From assembly GCA_937858455.1 (NCBI GenBank), contig CALLYN010000384.1, positions 1 through 5,687 of the forward strand: a stretch of DNA of 5,687 bases, given 5' to 3'. The translations under genes were made by a program, and so were the position numbers. Shown in pieces: positions 1-5,606 of the stretch. The notes under the pieces were generated by a model. That model did no database searches and was not told where the DNA came from. It saw only the letters and a program-made list of their open reading frames with translations. How positions within the stretch are numbered: the stretch's first letter is position 1; every line of letters begins with the position of its first letter. The stretch is from an uncultured Kouleothrix sp. (GTDB lineage Bacteria > Chloroflexota > Chloroflexia > Chloroflexales > Roseiflexaceae).

Positions 1-124
1 CATCCGCAGATAGCACAGATTGCACCGATCTGCCGAAGGCAAAAACGCCGGCAGCGCCCAAAAAAGAAAAGGCATTTCGAGGGTATAGCTCTCCAAGCCT
101 CCCGCGCAGGAATAAAGGAGCGAC
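1..124. other. Non-coding leader upstream of the ABC transporter gene
   Basis: No convincing gene is visible. The stretch holds a short inverted repeat, GCAGAT at 6-11 and ATCTGC at 28-33, and an A-rich patch around 60-70. It ends in a good ribosome binding site, AAAGGAG at 114-120, 4 nt before the ATG at 125. TATAGC at 84-89 could be a -10 box, but no -35 box sits at the right distance, so no promoter is called. The upstream gene, if any, lies outside the window. Confidence 0.6.
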
Positions 125-2026
125 ATGGGTTTTCTAATGGACGGCCTCGACCCCGAGGCGTACGACCGCACCTATACCGACGGCCAGCTGGTGAGGCGCA
201 TCCTGGGCTACTTCCGGCCGCAGGCGCCAAAGATGGCCGTGGTGGCGCTGACGATCGTGCTCACGTCGCTTGTCGATACCGGCGTGCCGATCGTGATCTC
301 GCGCAGCCTCGATCGGCTGCAGGCCGGTGTGGCCGAAACCGCGCTTCTGGCGCTCGGCGGCCTGATCATGCTGCTCGGCGCGGTGTCGTGGCTGTTCAAC
401 GCGGTGCGCCAGCGGCTCTCGGCCGAGGCCGTAGGCGATGTGGTGCTGAAGCTGCGCGAAGACGCGTTTGACGCGGTGATGGAGCGCGACCTGTCGTTCT
501 ACGATACCTTCTCGTCAGGCAAAGTCGTCAGCCGGGTCAACTCCGACACGCAGGCATTCTCGCAGGTGATCACGCTGACGATGGAGCTGATGAGCCGGCT
601 GCTGCTGATCGTGCTGCTGATCGGCTACCTGCTCTCGGTCAGCGCGCGGCTGACGCTGATCCTGCTGGGGCTGGCGCCGTTGATTGTGCTTGCGGCGCTG
701 GGGTTTCGCGCGATTGCCCGCCGCACCATCACCGAGTCGCGCCGGGTGAACGCCAGCGTCAGCGCGCACATCCAGGAGACCGTCAGCGGCATTGGGGTAG
801 CCAAAACCTTTCGCCGCGAGCAGGCGATCTACGATGAGTTCCTCGCGGTGAACCGCCAGTCGTTTGTGGTGACGCGCCGCTCGCGGTTTGTGTTCAGCGC
901 GATCTTTCCGGTGCTGAACATTATGGCCGGCATTGGCACTGCCGCGCTGGTGTATTTTGGCGGGCTGACAGTGCGCGCGGGCGGGCTGAGCGCCGGCGAG
1001 TGGTTTCTGTTCATCCAGGGCCTGGCGCTGTTCTGGTTCCCGCTCACCAGCATCGCCTCGTTCTGGAGCCAGTTCCAGATCGGCCTCGCCGCCGGCGAGC
1101 GCGTGTTCGCGCTGATCGACGCCGAGCCCAAGGTGGTGCAGGTCGGCGCCGGGCAGCTGCCGGATCTGCGCGGCGAGATCGCCTTCGAGCGCGTCTCGTT
1201 CAGCTATGGCGACCCGCCAAAGACGAACGGCGAACCACCGACGACCAATGGCCAGGCCGACGAAGGCAGGATTGCACATGCGGCTGACGGCGCCGATCAT
1301 CCTTCGCCCTTCGTCCTCAGAGACTTCGATCTGCGCATCCGCGCGGGCGAGACGCTAGCGCTGGTGGGGCACACCGGCAGCGGGAAATCGAGCATCGCCA
1401 AGCTGATCGCGCGCTTCTACGAGTTTCAGGGCGGGCGCATCCTGATCGACGGCCACGACATTCGCGCGCTCGACCTGCCGGCCTACCGCGCGCGGCTCGG
1501 CATCGTCACACAGACGCCGTTTCTGTTCGACGGCACAGTGCTCGACAATATTCGCTACGGCCGGCCCGCCGCCGACGACGCTGAGGTGATCGCGGTGGCG
1601 CGCGCGGTCGGCGGCGGCGACTGGATCGCCAGCCTGCCGGATGGCCTCGCCAGCCCGGTGGGCGAGCGCGGCGCCAGCCTCTCGCTCGGCCAGCGCCAGA
1701 TCGTCGCGCTGGCGCGCGTGCTGCTGCAAAACCCCGCGATCGTGATCCTCGACGAGGCCACCGCCAGCATCGACCCGCTGACCGAGACGCTGATCCAGGA
1801 GGGGTTCGACCTGGTGCTGCGCGACCGCACCGCGATTGTGATCGCGCACCGCCTTTCGACGGTGCGCCACGCCGATCGGATCATTGTGCTGCGCCACGGC
1901 GCGATCATCGAGCAGGGCAGCCACGACGGGCTGCTGGCGCGCGGGGGGCACTACGCCGAGCTGTACAACACCTACTTCCGCCACCAGAGCCTCGAGTATA
2001 TCGAGCGAGCCGCGCTGGCGCTCTAG
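125..2026 (+). CDS. ABC transporter, fused permease and ATP-binding protein (type IV exporter half-transporter)
   Basis: This 633-residue protein probably exports a substrate across the cytoplasmic membrane as a homo- or heterodimer, driven by ATP; the substrate cannot be read from sequence. About six hydrophobic segments lie near residues 37-59, 72-93, 155-174, 176-195, 256-283 and 293-315. The ATPase domain follows from about 350. It shows the A-loop tyrosine Y361 (FSYGD), Walker A GHTGSGKSS at 415-423, Q-loop Q463, signature LSLGQ at 519-523 (a known variant of LSGGQ), Walker B ending ILDEA with E544, D-loop SID at 548-550 and switch histidine H575. All catalytic residues are present, so it should be active. 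Length is normal for the MsbA/LmrA-like family apart from an insert of roughly 30 residues between the A-loop and Walker A. The ATG at 125 is preferred to the ATG at 137 because AAAGGAG lies 4 nt upstream. No partner ABC gene is visible. The 3' end lies 10 bp from the convergent propeller gene. Confidence 0.95.
   Translation: MGFLMDGLDPEAYDRTYTDGQLVRRILGYFRPQAPKMAVVALTIVLTSLVDTGVPIVISRSLDRLQAGVAETALLALGGLIMLLGAVSWLFNAVRQRLSAEAVGDVVLKLREDAFDAVMERDLSFYDTFSSGKVVSRVNSDTQAFSQVITLTMELMSRLLLIVLLIGYLLSVSARLTLILLGLAPLIVLAALGFRAIARRTITESRRVNASVSAHIQETVSGIGVAKTFRREQAIYDEFLAVNRQSFVVTRRSRFVFSAIFPVLNIMAGIGTAALVYFGGLTVRAGGLSAGEWFLFIQGLALFWFPLTSIASFWSQFQIGLAAGERVFALIDAEPKVVQVGAGQLPDLRGEIAFERVSFSYGDPPKTNGEPPTTNGQADEGRIAHAADGADHPSPFVLRDFDLRIRAGETLALVGHTGSGKSSIAKLIARFYEFQGGRILIDGHDIRALDLPAYRARLGIVTQTPFLFDGTVLDNIRYGRPAADDAEVIAVARAVGGGDWIASLPDGLASPVGERGASLSLGQRQIVALARVLLQNPAIVILDEATASIDPLTETLIQEGFDLVLRDRTAIVIAHRLSTVRHADRIIVLRHGAIIEQGSHDGLLARGGHYAELYNTYFRHQSLEYIERAALAL
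1214..1306 (+). repeat. In-frame low-complexity insert in the ABC ATPase domain, with a tandem 21-bp unit
   Basis: Residues about 364-394 interrupt the usually short link between the A-loop tyrosine and the next beta strand (VLRDFDL). The insert begins with two imperfect seven-residue units, PPKTNGE and PPTTNGQ (1214-1234 and 1235-1255). An Asp/Ala/Gly/His-rich stretch follows. An 8-bp inverted repeat, GACGAAGG at 1259-1266 and CCTTCGTC at 1308-1315, brackets its second half. The reading frame stays open and all later motifs are intact, so the protein appears to tolerate it. The exact borders are estimated from family knowledge, not from an alignment. Confidence 0.55.
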
Positions 2027-2036
2027 CGCGCCGCCC

Positions 2037-3689
2037 TCACGACATGCGGTAGGCGATCTGGCCGCTCTTCATGTCGATCGCAAACACCGTGCTGTCGATC
2101 ATCAGCCACGCGGTGTCGTCGCCCCACAGGCTGGCGCGCAGGCTTGGCATGTGCATGTCGGCCAGCGCGTGCTGCTGCTGGCCCAGGCTTTTGCCGGTGC
2201 GCGGGTCGAACATATCGATCTGCAGCTGCGCGTCGTCGCGCAGCACCTGCGCCACCAGCAGGCCGTTTGGCGTCAGCCGCGCCTCCCAGTCGCCCGACGA
2301 GCTGCCATGGCGCATGTCGTGGGCTTTGAGCTTCTGCTGCCAGCGGCGCTCGCCGCTCTTGGTGTCGATGCCCCAGATCTCCTGGCGCTGCGAGTCCCAG
2401 GTGGGCGCGGCGCGCGCGATCAGCACGTCGTCGCGCGCCATCAGCGGCGTGAGCGTGTAGTCTTTGTCGGCGGCGAGCACGCGCGCCTGGCCGCTGGCGG
2501 TGTCGAGCGCCCAGATCGCGCTGCCGTCGCTGGTGTAGATCGCGCCGTCGGTCTGCAGCGGCTGGTCGTACAGCCAGTTTGCGCCAAACTGGTTATCCTT
2601 CAGCGGCGTCTGCCAGCGCAGCGTGCCGCCGTTCAAGTCCCACGACTGCGCGCAGCGCGCGAAGAAGCCGAAGATCAGGTACATCGAGCTGCCATCGGCG
2701 TTGAACAGCATCGACGAGCTTGCGTCGGGCCGCTCGTCGTCGAAGGTGTCGTGCGCGCGCGGGCAGGTTGGCGCGAGCTGCAGCGTCGATTTGCCGCTGG
2801 CCGGGTCGAGGAAGTCGATCGCCGTGCGCTTGTGGTCGTCGCTCTCGGTTATGGTCACGATCCGGCTGCCGGCGACGTTCAGCTGATTGGGCTGGTTCGC
2901 CAGGCGCTGCGTCCAGGCGGGCTGGCCGCTCTGGGCGCTGAACACCTGCACCGTGCCGTCCTTCTCGAGCACCGCCACCTGCTTGCCAACCAGCCGCAGG
3001 CAGCCGTCGCAGCTGTTGCGCGGCTCGACGGCGAGGGCGGCCTGCCACGCAACGCTGCCGTCGCGGCGGCGCAGCGCCACCAGCTGATCGTTGTCGGTGA
3101 AGAAGACCTGGTCGTCGCCGAGCGCCACCGCGCCCTGGTAGGCGTCTTTGCTCAGCAGCGGGCTTTGCCAGCGCGCGGCGTGGCTGCTGCCGTCGATCAG
3201 CGCCAGCGTGTAGCGGCTGCTGTCGCTGTGGTACATGTAGGCCAGCAGGTCGCCGCCCTGGCCATCGCGCGGCAGCACCGCCACCAGCTCGTTCACCCAG
3301 GCGCGCTCGTTGCTCGCCACCGACACGACCGTGGCGATGTCGGCAGGGAGGTTTGCCGGCAGGCTGGGAAGCTGCTTGAGCAGCGCTGGAGCGTTTGTTG
3401 CTACGGTGCTGGCGCGGCCCGCCAGAAACCCGCCGAAGCCGATCAGCCCGGCGAGAAACAGTGCCAGCATCAGCGGGAAGCGCACGCGCGGACGCGGCGT
3501 GCCGGCGCGCGGGTAGCCAGTGTTGATATTCAGCGACCACGAGTTGACGCTGCCGCCAACGCTGTTGATGCTGTTCGGGCGCTCCACTGGCGTGCCGCAG
3601 TAGGCGCAGGTGCCCTGGTTGCCCTGCATGGCGATTGCCGCGCCGCAGCGCGGGCAGGAGAAAACAATTGGTTCGGCGCTGTTCGACAT
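2037..3689 (-). CDS. Membrane-anchored zinc-ribbon protein with an extracytoplasmic PQQ-like beta-propeller
   Basis: No specific named family is recognised. The 550-residue protein opens with a zinc ribbon, CPRC at 12-15 and CAYC at 28-31. A polar linker follows, then one hydrophobic helix at about 71-93 preceded by PRPRVR. Under the positive-inside rule the zinc ribbon is cytoplasmic and the rest lies outside. Residues about 130-550 carry repeated propeller-blade motifs of the type (A/D)xxSGxxxW: near 204-216, 249-261, 291-303, 349-360, 392-403, 438-451, 491-503 and 535-547. This fits a seven- or eight-bladed PQQ-like (BamB-type) propeller, a fold used for binding or scaffolding. It does not prove a bound PQQ cofactor or dehydrogenase activity. 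Extra cysteines lie in CDGC at 227-230 and at 309 and 346. The ATG at 3689 is chosen because AGGAG (3700-3704) precedes it by 10 nt and the zinc ribbon starts shortly after; the frame opens 21 codons earlier without such support. It is divergent from the small zinc-ribbon gene. Confidence 0.85.
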   Translation of the reverse strand: MSNSAEPIVFSCPRCGAAIAMQGNQGTCAYCGTPVERPNSINSVGGSVNSWSLNINTGYPRAGTPRPRVRFPLMLALFLAGLIGFGGFLAGRASTVATNAPALLKQLPSLPANLPADIATVVSVASNERAWVNELVAVLPRDGQGGDLLAYMYHSDSSRYTLALIDGSSHAARWQSPLLSKDAYQGAVALGDDQVFFTDNDQLVALRRRDGSVAWQAALAVEPRNSCDGCLRLVGKQVAVLEKDGTVQVFSAQSGQPAWTQRLANQPNQLNVAGSRIVTITESDDHKRTAIDFLDPASGKSTLQLAPTCPRAHDTFDDERPDASSSMLFNADGSSMYLIFGFFARCAQSWDLNGGTLRWQTPLKDNQFGANWLYDQPLQTDGAIYTSDGSAIWALDTASGQARVLAADKDYTLTPLMARDDVLIARAAPTWDSQRQEIWGIDTKSGERRWQQKLKAHDMRHGSSSGDWEARLTPNGLLVAQVLRDDAQLQIDMFDPRTGKSLGQQQHALADMHMPSLRASLWGDDTAWLMIDSTVFAIDMKSGQIAYRMS

Positions 3690-3699
3690 CGTGCGTGTG

Positions 3700-3704
3700 C
3701 TCCT
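3700..3704 (-). promoter_or_regulatory. Ribosome binding site of the propeller gene
   Basis: AGGAG on the minus strand lies 10 nt before the ATG at 3689. The spacing is slightly long, but this is the only good Shine-Dalgarno sequence near the N-terminus. It decides against the upstream ATG at 3752. Confidence 0.6.
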
Positions 3705-3734
3705 GCTTGTGGCGTGGCGCGCCGCGAGCCGGCG

Positions 3735-3744
3735 CTTATATATA
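3735..3744 (-). promoter_or_regulatory. Possible -10 region for the propeller gene
   Basis: On the minus strand an AT-rich run, TATATATAAG, stands out in a GC-rich intergenic region. It would place transcription start about 40 nt before the ATG at 3689, abutting or inside the left arm of the inverted repeat. No good -35 hexamer is seen 16-19 nt upstream, so the call is weak. Confidence 0.35.
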
Positions 3745-3764
3745 AAACGCACTCTGATGCCGGT

Positions 3765-3770
3765 TTGACA
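3765..3770 (+). promoter_or_regulatory. Consensus -35-like hexamer TTGACA facing the small zinc-ribbon gene
   Basis: TTGACA is a perfect sigma70 -35 hexamer and lies 4 bp before the right arm of the inverted repeat. The matching -10 position falls in the end of that arm and is poor (best CAACAT at 3790-3795, spacer 19). It may be a promoter needing an activator, or a chance match. An alternative -10, TACATT at 3824-3829, has no clear -35. Confidence 0.3.
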
Positions 3771-3855
3771 CGTGCGCCGGCTCGCGGCGCAACATCGCGG
3801 CGCTGCCGATCGTCTGGTTCAGGTACATTCTGCAAGGTGAGCGAGGCTCACACAG

Positions 3856-3861
3856 AGGAGG
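3856..3861 (+). promoter_or_regulatory. Strong ribosome binding site of the small zinc-ribbon gene
   Basis: AGGAGG lies inside a GAGGAGGAG run (3855-3863), 6 nt before the ATG at 3868. This near-ideal site fixes the start and supports the gene being real despite opposite-strand open frames. Confidence 0.8.
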
Positions 3862-3867
3862 AGAAGG

Positions 3868-4308
3868 ATGTATTGTCCACAATGCGCCGCCGAGCTTGGC
3901 GCCACTGCCGCGCACTGCCCAGGCTGCGGCCTCGACGTACGGCCGATCGCCAGGCTGCTGCGCGAGCCGCGCGAAGGCATAGGCAATGCCGCGCGGCGCT
4001 GGCAGCCGCAGCGCCACGCGCTCGGGCTGCTGCTGGTGCTGTGCAGCCTGCTGGTCGGCTGCTTCATCCCGATCAGCATCGGCCTGCTCAACGGCGTGGT
4101 GGCGGTGGGGCCGCTGGTTCTGGTGTTGGGTGGCCTGGCCGGGGTGCTGCTGGTGCTCGGCGCGATGCTCATCCTGGCGTCCGAGGGCGCGATCCTGACA
4201 TCGGCGCGCGCCGAGCAGCCGCCGGCGCACACGCTGCTTCCCGACACAAGCCTGGGCGAGGCGGGCGTGCCGTACGAGGGCGAGCTGCGGCAGCCGGCGC
4301 GGCGCTAG
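3868..4308 (+). CDS. Small zinc-ribbon membrane protein, function unknown
   Basis: I do not recognise a named family beyond its zinc ribbon. The 146-residue protein begins at once with the ribbon: CPQC at 3-6 and CPGC at 17-20, ten residues apart, the usual pattern of the short zinc-ribbon domains found at the front of many bacterial membrane proteins. A basic stretch (RRWQPQRH, 43-50) comes next. Two hydrophobic helices at about 51-74 and 78-104 are joined by a very short loop. A hydrophilic tail runs from 105 to 146. Basic residues before helix 1 predict both ends in the cytoplasm, with the ribbon positioned to bind a partner or sense metal or redox state. The start has an excellent AGGAGG site. 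The gene diverges from the zinc-ribbon propeller gene and shares its upstream region, which makes a functional link plausible but unproven. A terminator-like hairpin follows the stop codon. Confidence 0.8.
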   Translation: MYCPQCAAELGATAAHCPGCGLDVRPIARLLREPREGIGNAARRWQPQRHALGLLLVLCSLLVGCFIPISIGLLNGVVAVGPLVLVLGGLAGVLLVLGAMLILASEGAILTSARAEQPPAHTLLPDTSLGEAGVPYEGELRQPARR

Positions 4309-4330
4309 GCTCGCCCTGCGAGCAACAGAA

Positions 4331-4361
4331 ACGGCCCCCGCTCACCGTGAGCGGGGGCCGT
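4331..4361. terminator. Perfect 14-bp hairpin between convergent genes, terminator for glpX and possibly both
   Basis: ACGGCCCCCGCTCA at 4331-4344 pairs perfectly with TGAGCGGGGGCCGT at 4348-4361 around a CCG loop. It sits 22 nt after the stop of the small zinc-ribbon gene and 14 nt beyond the stop of glpX. Read on the minus strand, the stem is followed by TTTCTGTTGCT, a weak but real T-rich tail, so it fits an intrinsic terminator for glpX. Read on the plus strand, no T tract follows, so termination of the zinc-ribbon transcript would rest on the stem alone. Confidence 0.85.
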
Positions 4362-4375
4362 CGCCATGGGCTGCG

Positions 4376-5380
4376 CTACTTCGCACCGCCATTCGCGCGC
4401 TGGGCATACTGCACGCCCGAGATACGCATCAGCTTATCCCAGTGATGCGAGCTCTCGATATAGCGCACCGTGCCCGAGGCCAGGCGCATCACCACCGAAT
4501 GCGTGCGCGCGCCGCCGCTGTAGTAGCGCACACCGCGCAGGAACTCGCCGTCGGTGATGCCGGTGGCCGCGAAGAACACATTCTCGCCGCGCACCAGGTC
4601 GTTGGTTCGGTATACCTTGTGGATGTCGAGCTTCTGCGTCTCGACGAGCGCGCGCTCGTCGTCGTTGCGCGGCCAGATCTTGCACTGGATCTCGCCGCCG
4701 ACGCACTTCATAGCGCAGGCGGTGATCACCGCCTCGGGCGCGCCGCCGATGCCCATCAGAATATCGGCCGGTGGGTCGTCGATCGCCGTCATCACGCCGG
4801 CCGACACATCGCCGTGCAGGATGAGCTTGATGCGCGCGCCAGTCTCGCGGATCTGGCGGATCAGATCCTTGTGGCGCGGCCGGTCGAGCACCACCACGGT
4901 CACGTCCTCGGCCTGTTTGTTCAGGGCTTTGGCCACGTTTCGGATGTTCTCGGCCACCGGCGCGTTGATGTCGACCGTGCCGCGCGCGCCTGCGCCGACC
5001 GCCAGCTTGTCCATGTAGGCGATGCCCGACCAGTTATACAGCGCGCCGCGCTCGGCGATTGCCAGCACCGCGATCGCGCCGGGCATACCTTCGGCCAGCA
5101 GCGTCGTGCCCTCAACCGGGTCGACGGCGACATCGACGGCGGGGAGTTCGCCGGTGCCGACGCGCTCGCCAGTATAGAGCATCGGCGCCTCGTCCTTCTC
5201 GCCCTCGCCAATCACCACCAAGCCGTCCATCGGCATGCTCTCGAGCGAGAAGCGCATTGCGTCGACGGCGGCCTGGTCGGCGGCGATCTTATCGCCCCGG
5301 CCCATGAAACGCGCGGCCTTCAGCGCTGCCGCTTCGGTGCAGCGCACCAGATCCATGCCAAGGTTACGCTCAAGTCGCAT
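4376..5380 (-). CDS. glpX: Class II fructose-1,6-bisphosphatase (GlpX)
   Basis: This 334-residue cytoplasmic enzyme removes the 1-phosphate from fructose 1,6-bisphosphate to give fructose 6-phosphate, a committed step of gluconeogenesis. Members of the family in some autotrophs also act on sedoheptulose bisphosphate. Metal-site motifs of the lithium-sensitive phosphatase fold are intact: GRGDK with D30, IGEGEKDEAPM at 57-67, DPVEGTT with D87 and E90, and GIGGAPE with E216. These correspond to the catalytic Asp/Glu residues known in E. coli GlpX. Length is normal for the family. The ATG at 5380 is chosen because AAGGAGGT lies 7 nt upstream; the frame continues open to an ATG at 5428, but those 16 extra residues lack an equal ribosome site and precede the conserved MRLERNLGMDLVR start. 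The gene has its own probable promoter and a hairpin terminator, so it is likely monocistronic. Confidence 0.96.
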   Translation of the reverse strand: MRLERNLGMDLVRCTEAAALKAARFMGRGDKIAADQAAVDAMRFSLESMPMDGLVVIGEGEKDEAPMLYTGERVGTGELPAVDVAVDPVEGTTLLAEGMPGAIAVLAIAERGALYNWSGIAYMDKLAVGAGARGTVDINAPVAENIRNVAKALNKQAEDVTVVVLDRPRHKDLIRQIRETGARIKLILHGDVSAGVMTAIDDPPADILMGIGGAPEAVITACAMKCVGGEIQCKIWPRNDDERALVETQKLDIHKVYRTNDLVRGENVFFAATGITDGEFLRGVRYYSGGARTHSVVMRLASGTVRYIESSHHWDKLMRISGVQYAQRANGGAK

Positions 5381-5387
5381 CGGTGCT

Positions 5388-5395
5388 ACCTCCTT
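5388..5395 (-). promoter_or_regulatory. Ribosome binding site that fixes the glpX start
   Basis: AAGGAGGT on the minus strand, 7 nt before the ATG at 5380, is a full Shine-Dalgarno match. It decides for 5380 over the upstream in-frame ATG at 5428. Confidence 0.9.
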
Positions 5396-5470
5396 GTAGA
5401 CCGCCTGAACTGCCACGGGCCTGCGCACTGGGCGGCGCGGTGTGGCGACGGAGATGATACGTTTGCCGCG

Positions 5471-5500
5471 ATTGTAGCACGGCGGCGCGCGTTGTGTCTA
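5471..5500 (-). promoter_or_regulatory. Probable sigma70-type promoter of glpX
   Basis: On the minus strand TAGACA (5495-5500, 5 of 6 to consensus) and TACAAT (5471-5476, 5 of 6) are separated by 18 bp. Transcription would start near 5464 and give a leader of about 84 nt before the glpX ATG. I see no riboswitch-like structure in that leader. Confidence 0.55.
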
Positions 5501-5506
5501 CGCCGC

Positions 5507-5535
5507 TTGCGGTGGCGCCTGAAAGATGGTACAAC
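5507..5535 (+). promoter_or_regulatory. Possible extended -10 promoter of the RNA methyltransferase gene
   Basis: TTGCGG (5507-5512) is followed after 17 bp by TACAAC (5530-5535). A TG dinucleotide at 5527-5528 gives an extended -10 (TGGTACAAC). Transcription would begin near 5542, about 65 nt before the likely start codon. The -35 match is weak. It lies back to back with the glpX promoter; their -35 boxes are 6 bp apart. Confidence 0.4.
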
Positions 5536-5606
5536 ACGCGCAGCGCCATACGGCGGCCTCCGTTGGTGCGGTCGGTTTCATGCTACCGGGAGTGAGTTAC
5601 AGTCGA

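Larger units (their letters stand above)
3719..3790. repeat. Perfect 17-bp inverted repeat in the divergent intergenic region
   Basis: The left arm at 3719-3735 (GCGCCGCGAGCCGGCGC) is the exact reverse complement of the right arm at 3774-3790 (GCGCCGGCTCGCGGCGC). The arms are separated by 38 bp. Neither arm is itself a full palindrome, and they lie about 55 bp apart centre to centre. The spacer is AT-rich at its left (TATATATAAAA at 3737-3747) and holds TTGACA at 3765-3770. CGCGGCGC, the end of the right arm, recurs at 3796-3803. The position, between two divergent genes and around promoter-like elements, suggests an operator pair or another protein-binding DNA site; that is inference. Confidence 0.8.

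Noticed and set aside
1..40. Start of a CRISPR or tandem repeat array at the left edge
   Set aside because: Only a 6-bp inverted repeat and loosely similar short words are present; no repeated unit with regular spacing is visible.
515..1300. 261-codon open frame antisense to the ABC transporter
   Set aside because: Low-complexity Arg/Gln/His/Ala composition and no motif; the plus strand carries all conserved ABC residues.
2593..3540. 315-codon minus-strand frame overlapping the propeller gene in another frame
   Set aside because: Arg/Ala/Gly/Pro-rich shadow of the propeller gene, which has clear blade motifs in its own frame.
2037..3689. Annotating the propeller protein as a PQQ-dependent dehydrogenase
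   Set aside because: The repeats show the fold only; no cofactor or catalytic residues can be identified by eye, and the membrane-anchored zinc-ribbon layout is unlike such enzymes.
3736..4247. Minus-strand open frames over the small zinc-ribbon gene
   Set aside because: The plus-strand frame has a zinc ribbon, two helices and an AGGAGG site; the minus-strand frames have none of these.
1884..4445. An 853-codon open frame on the plus strand running antisense through the whole propeller gene
   Set aside because: Its translation is Ala/Arg/Gln/His-rich without domains, it overlaps the ABC gene end, the propeller gene and the small zinc-ribbon gene, and it lacks a ribosome site. It is a by-product of high-GC codon use on the opposite strand.
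5381..5428. N-terminal extension of GlpX to the ATG at 5428
   Set aside because: The AAGGAGGT site lies inside the extension and is placed for the ATG at 5380, where the conserved family start begins.
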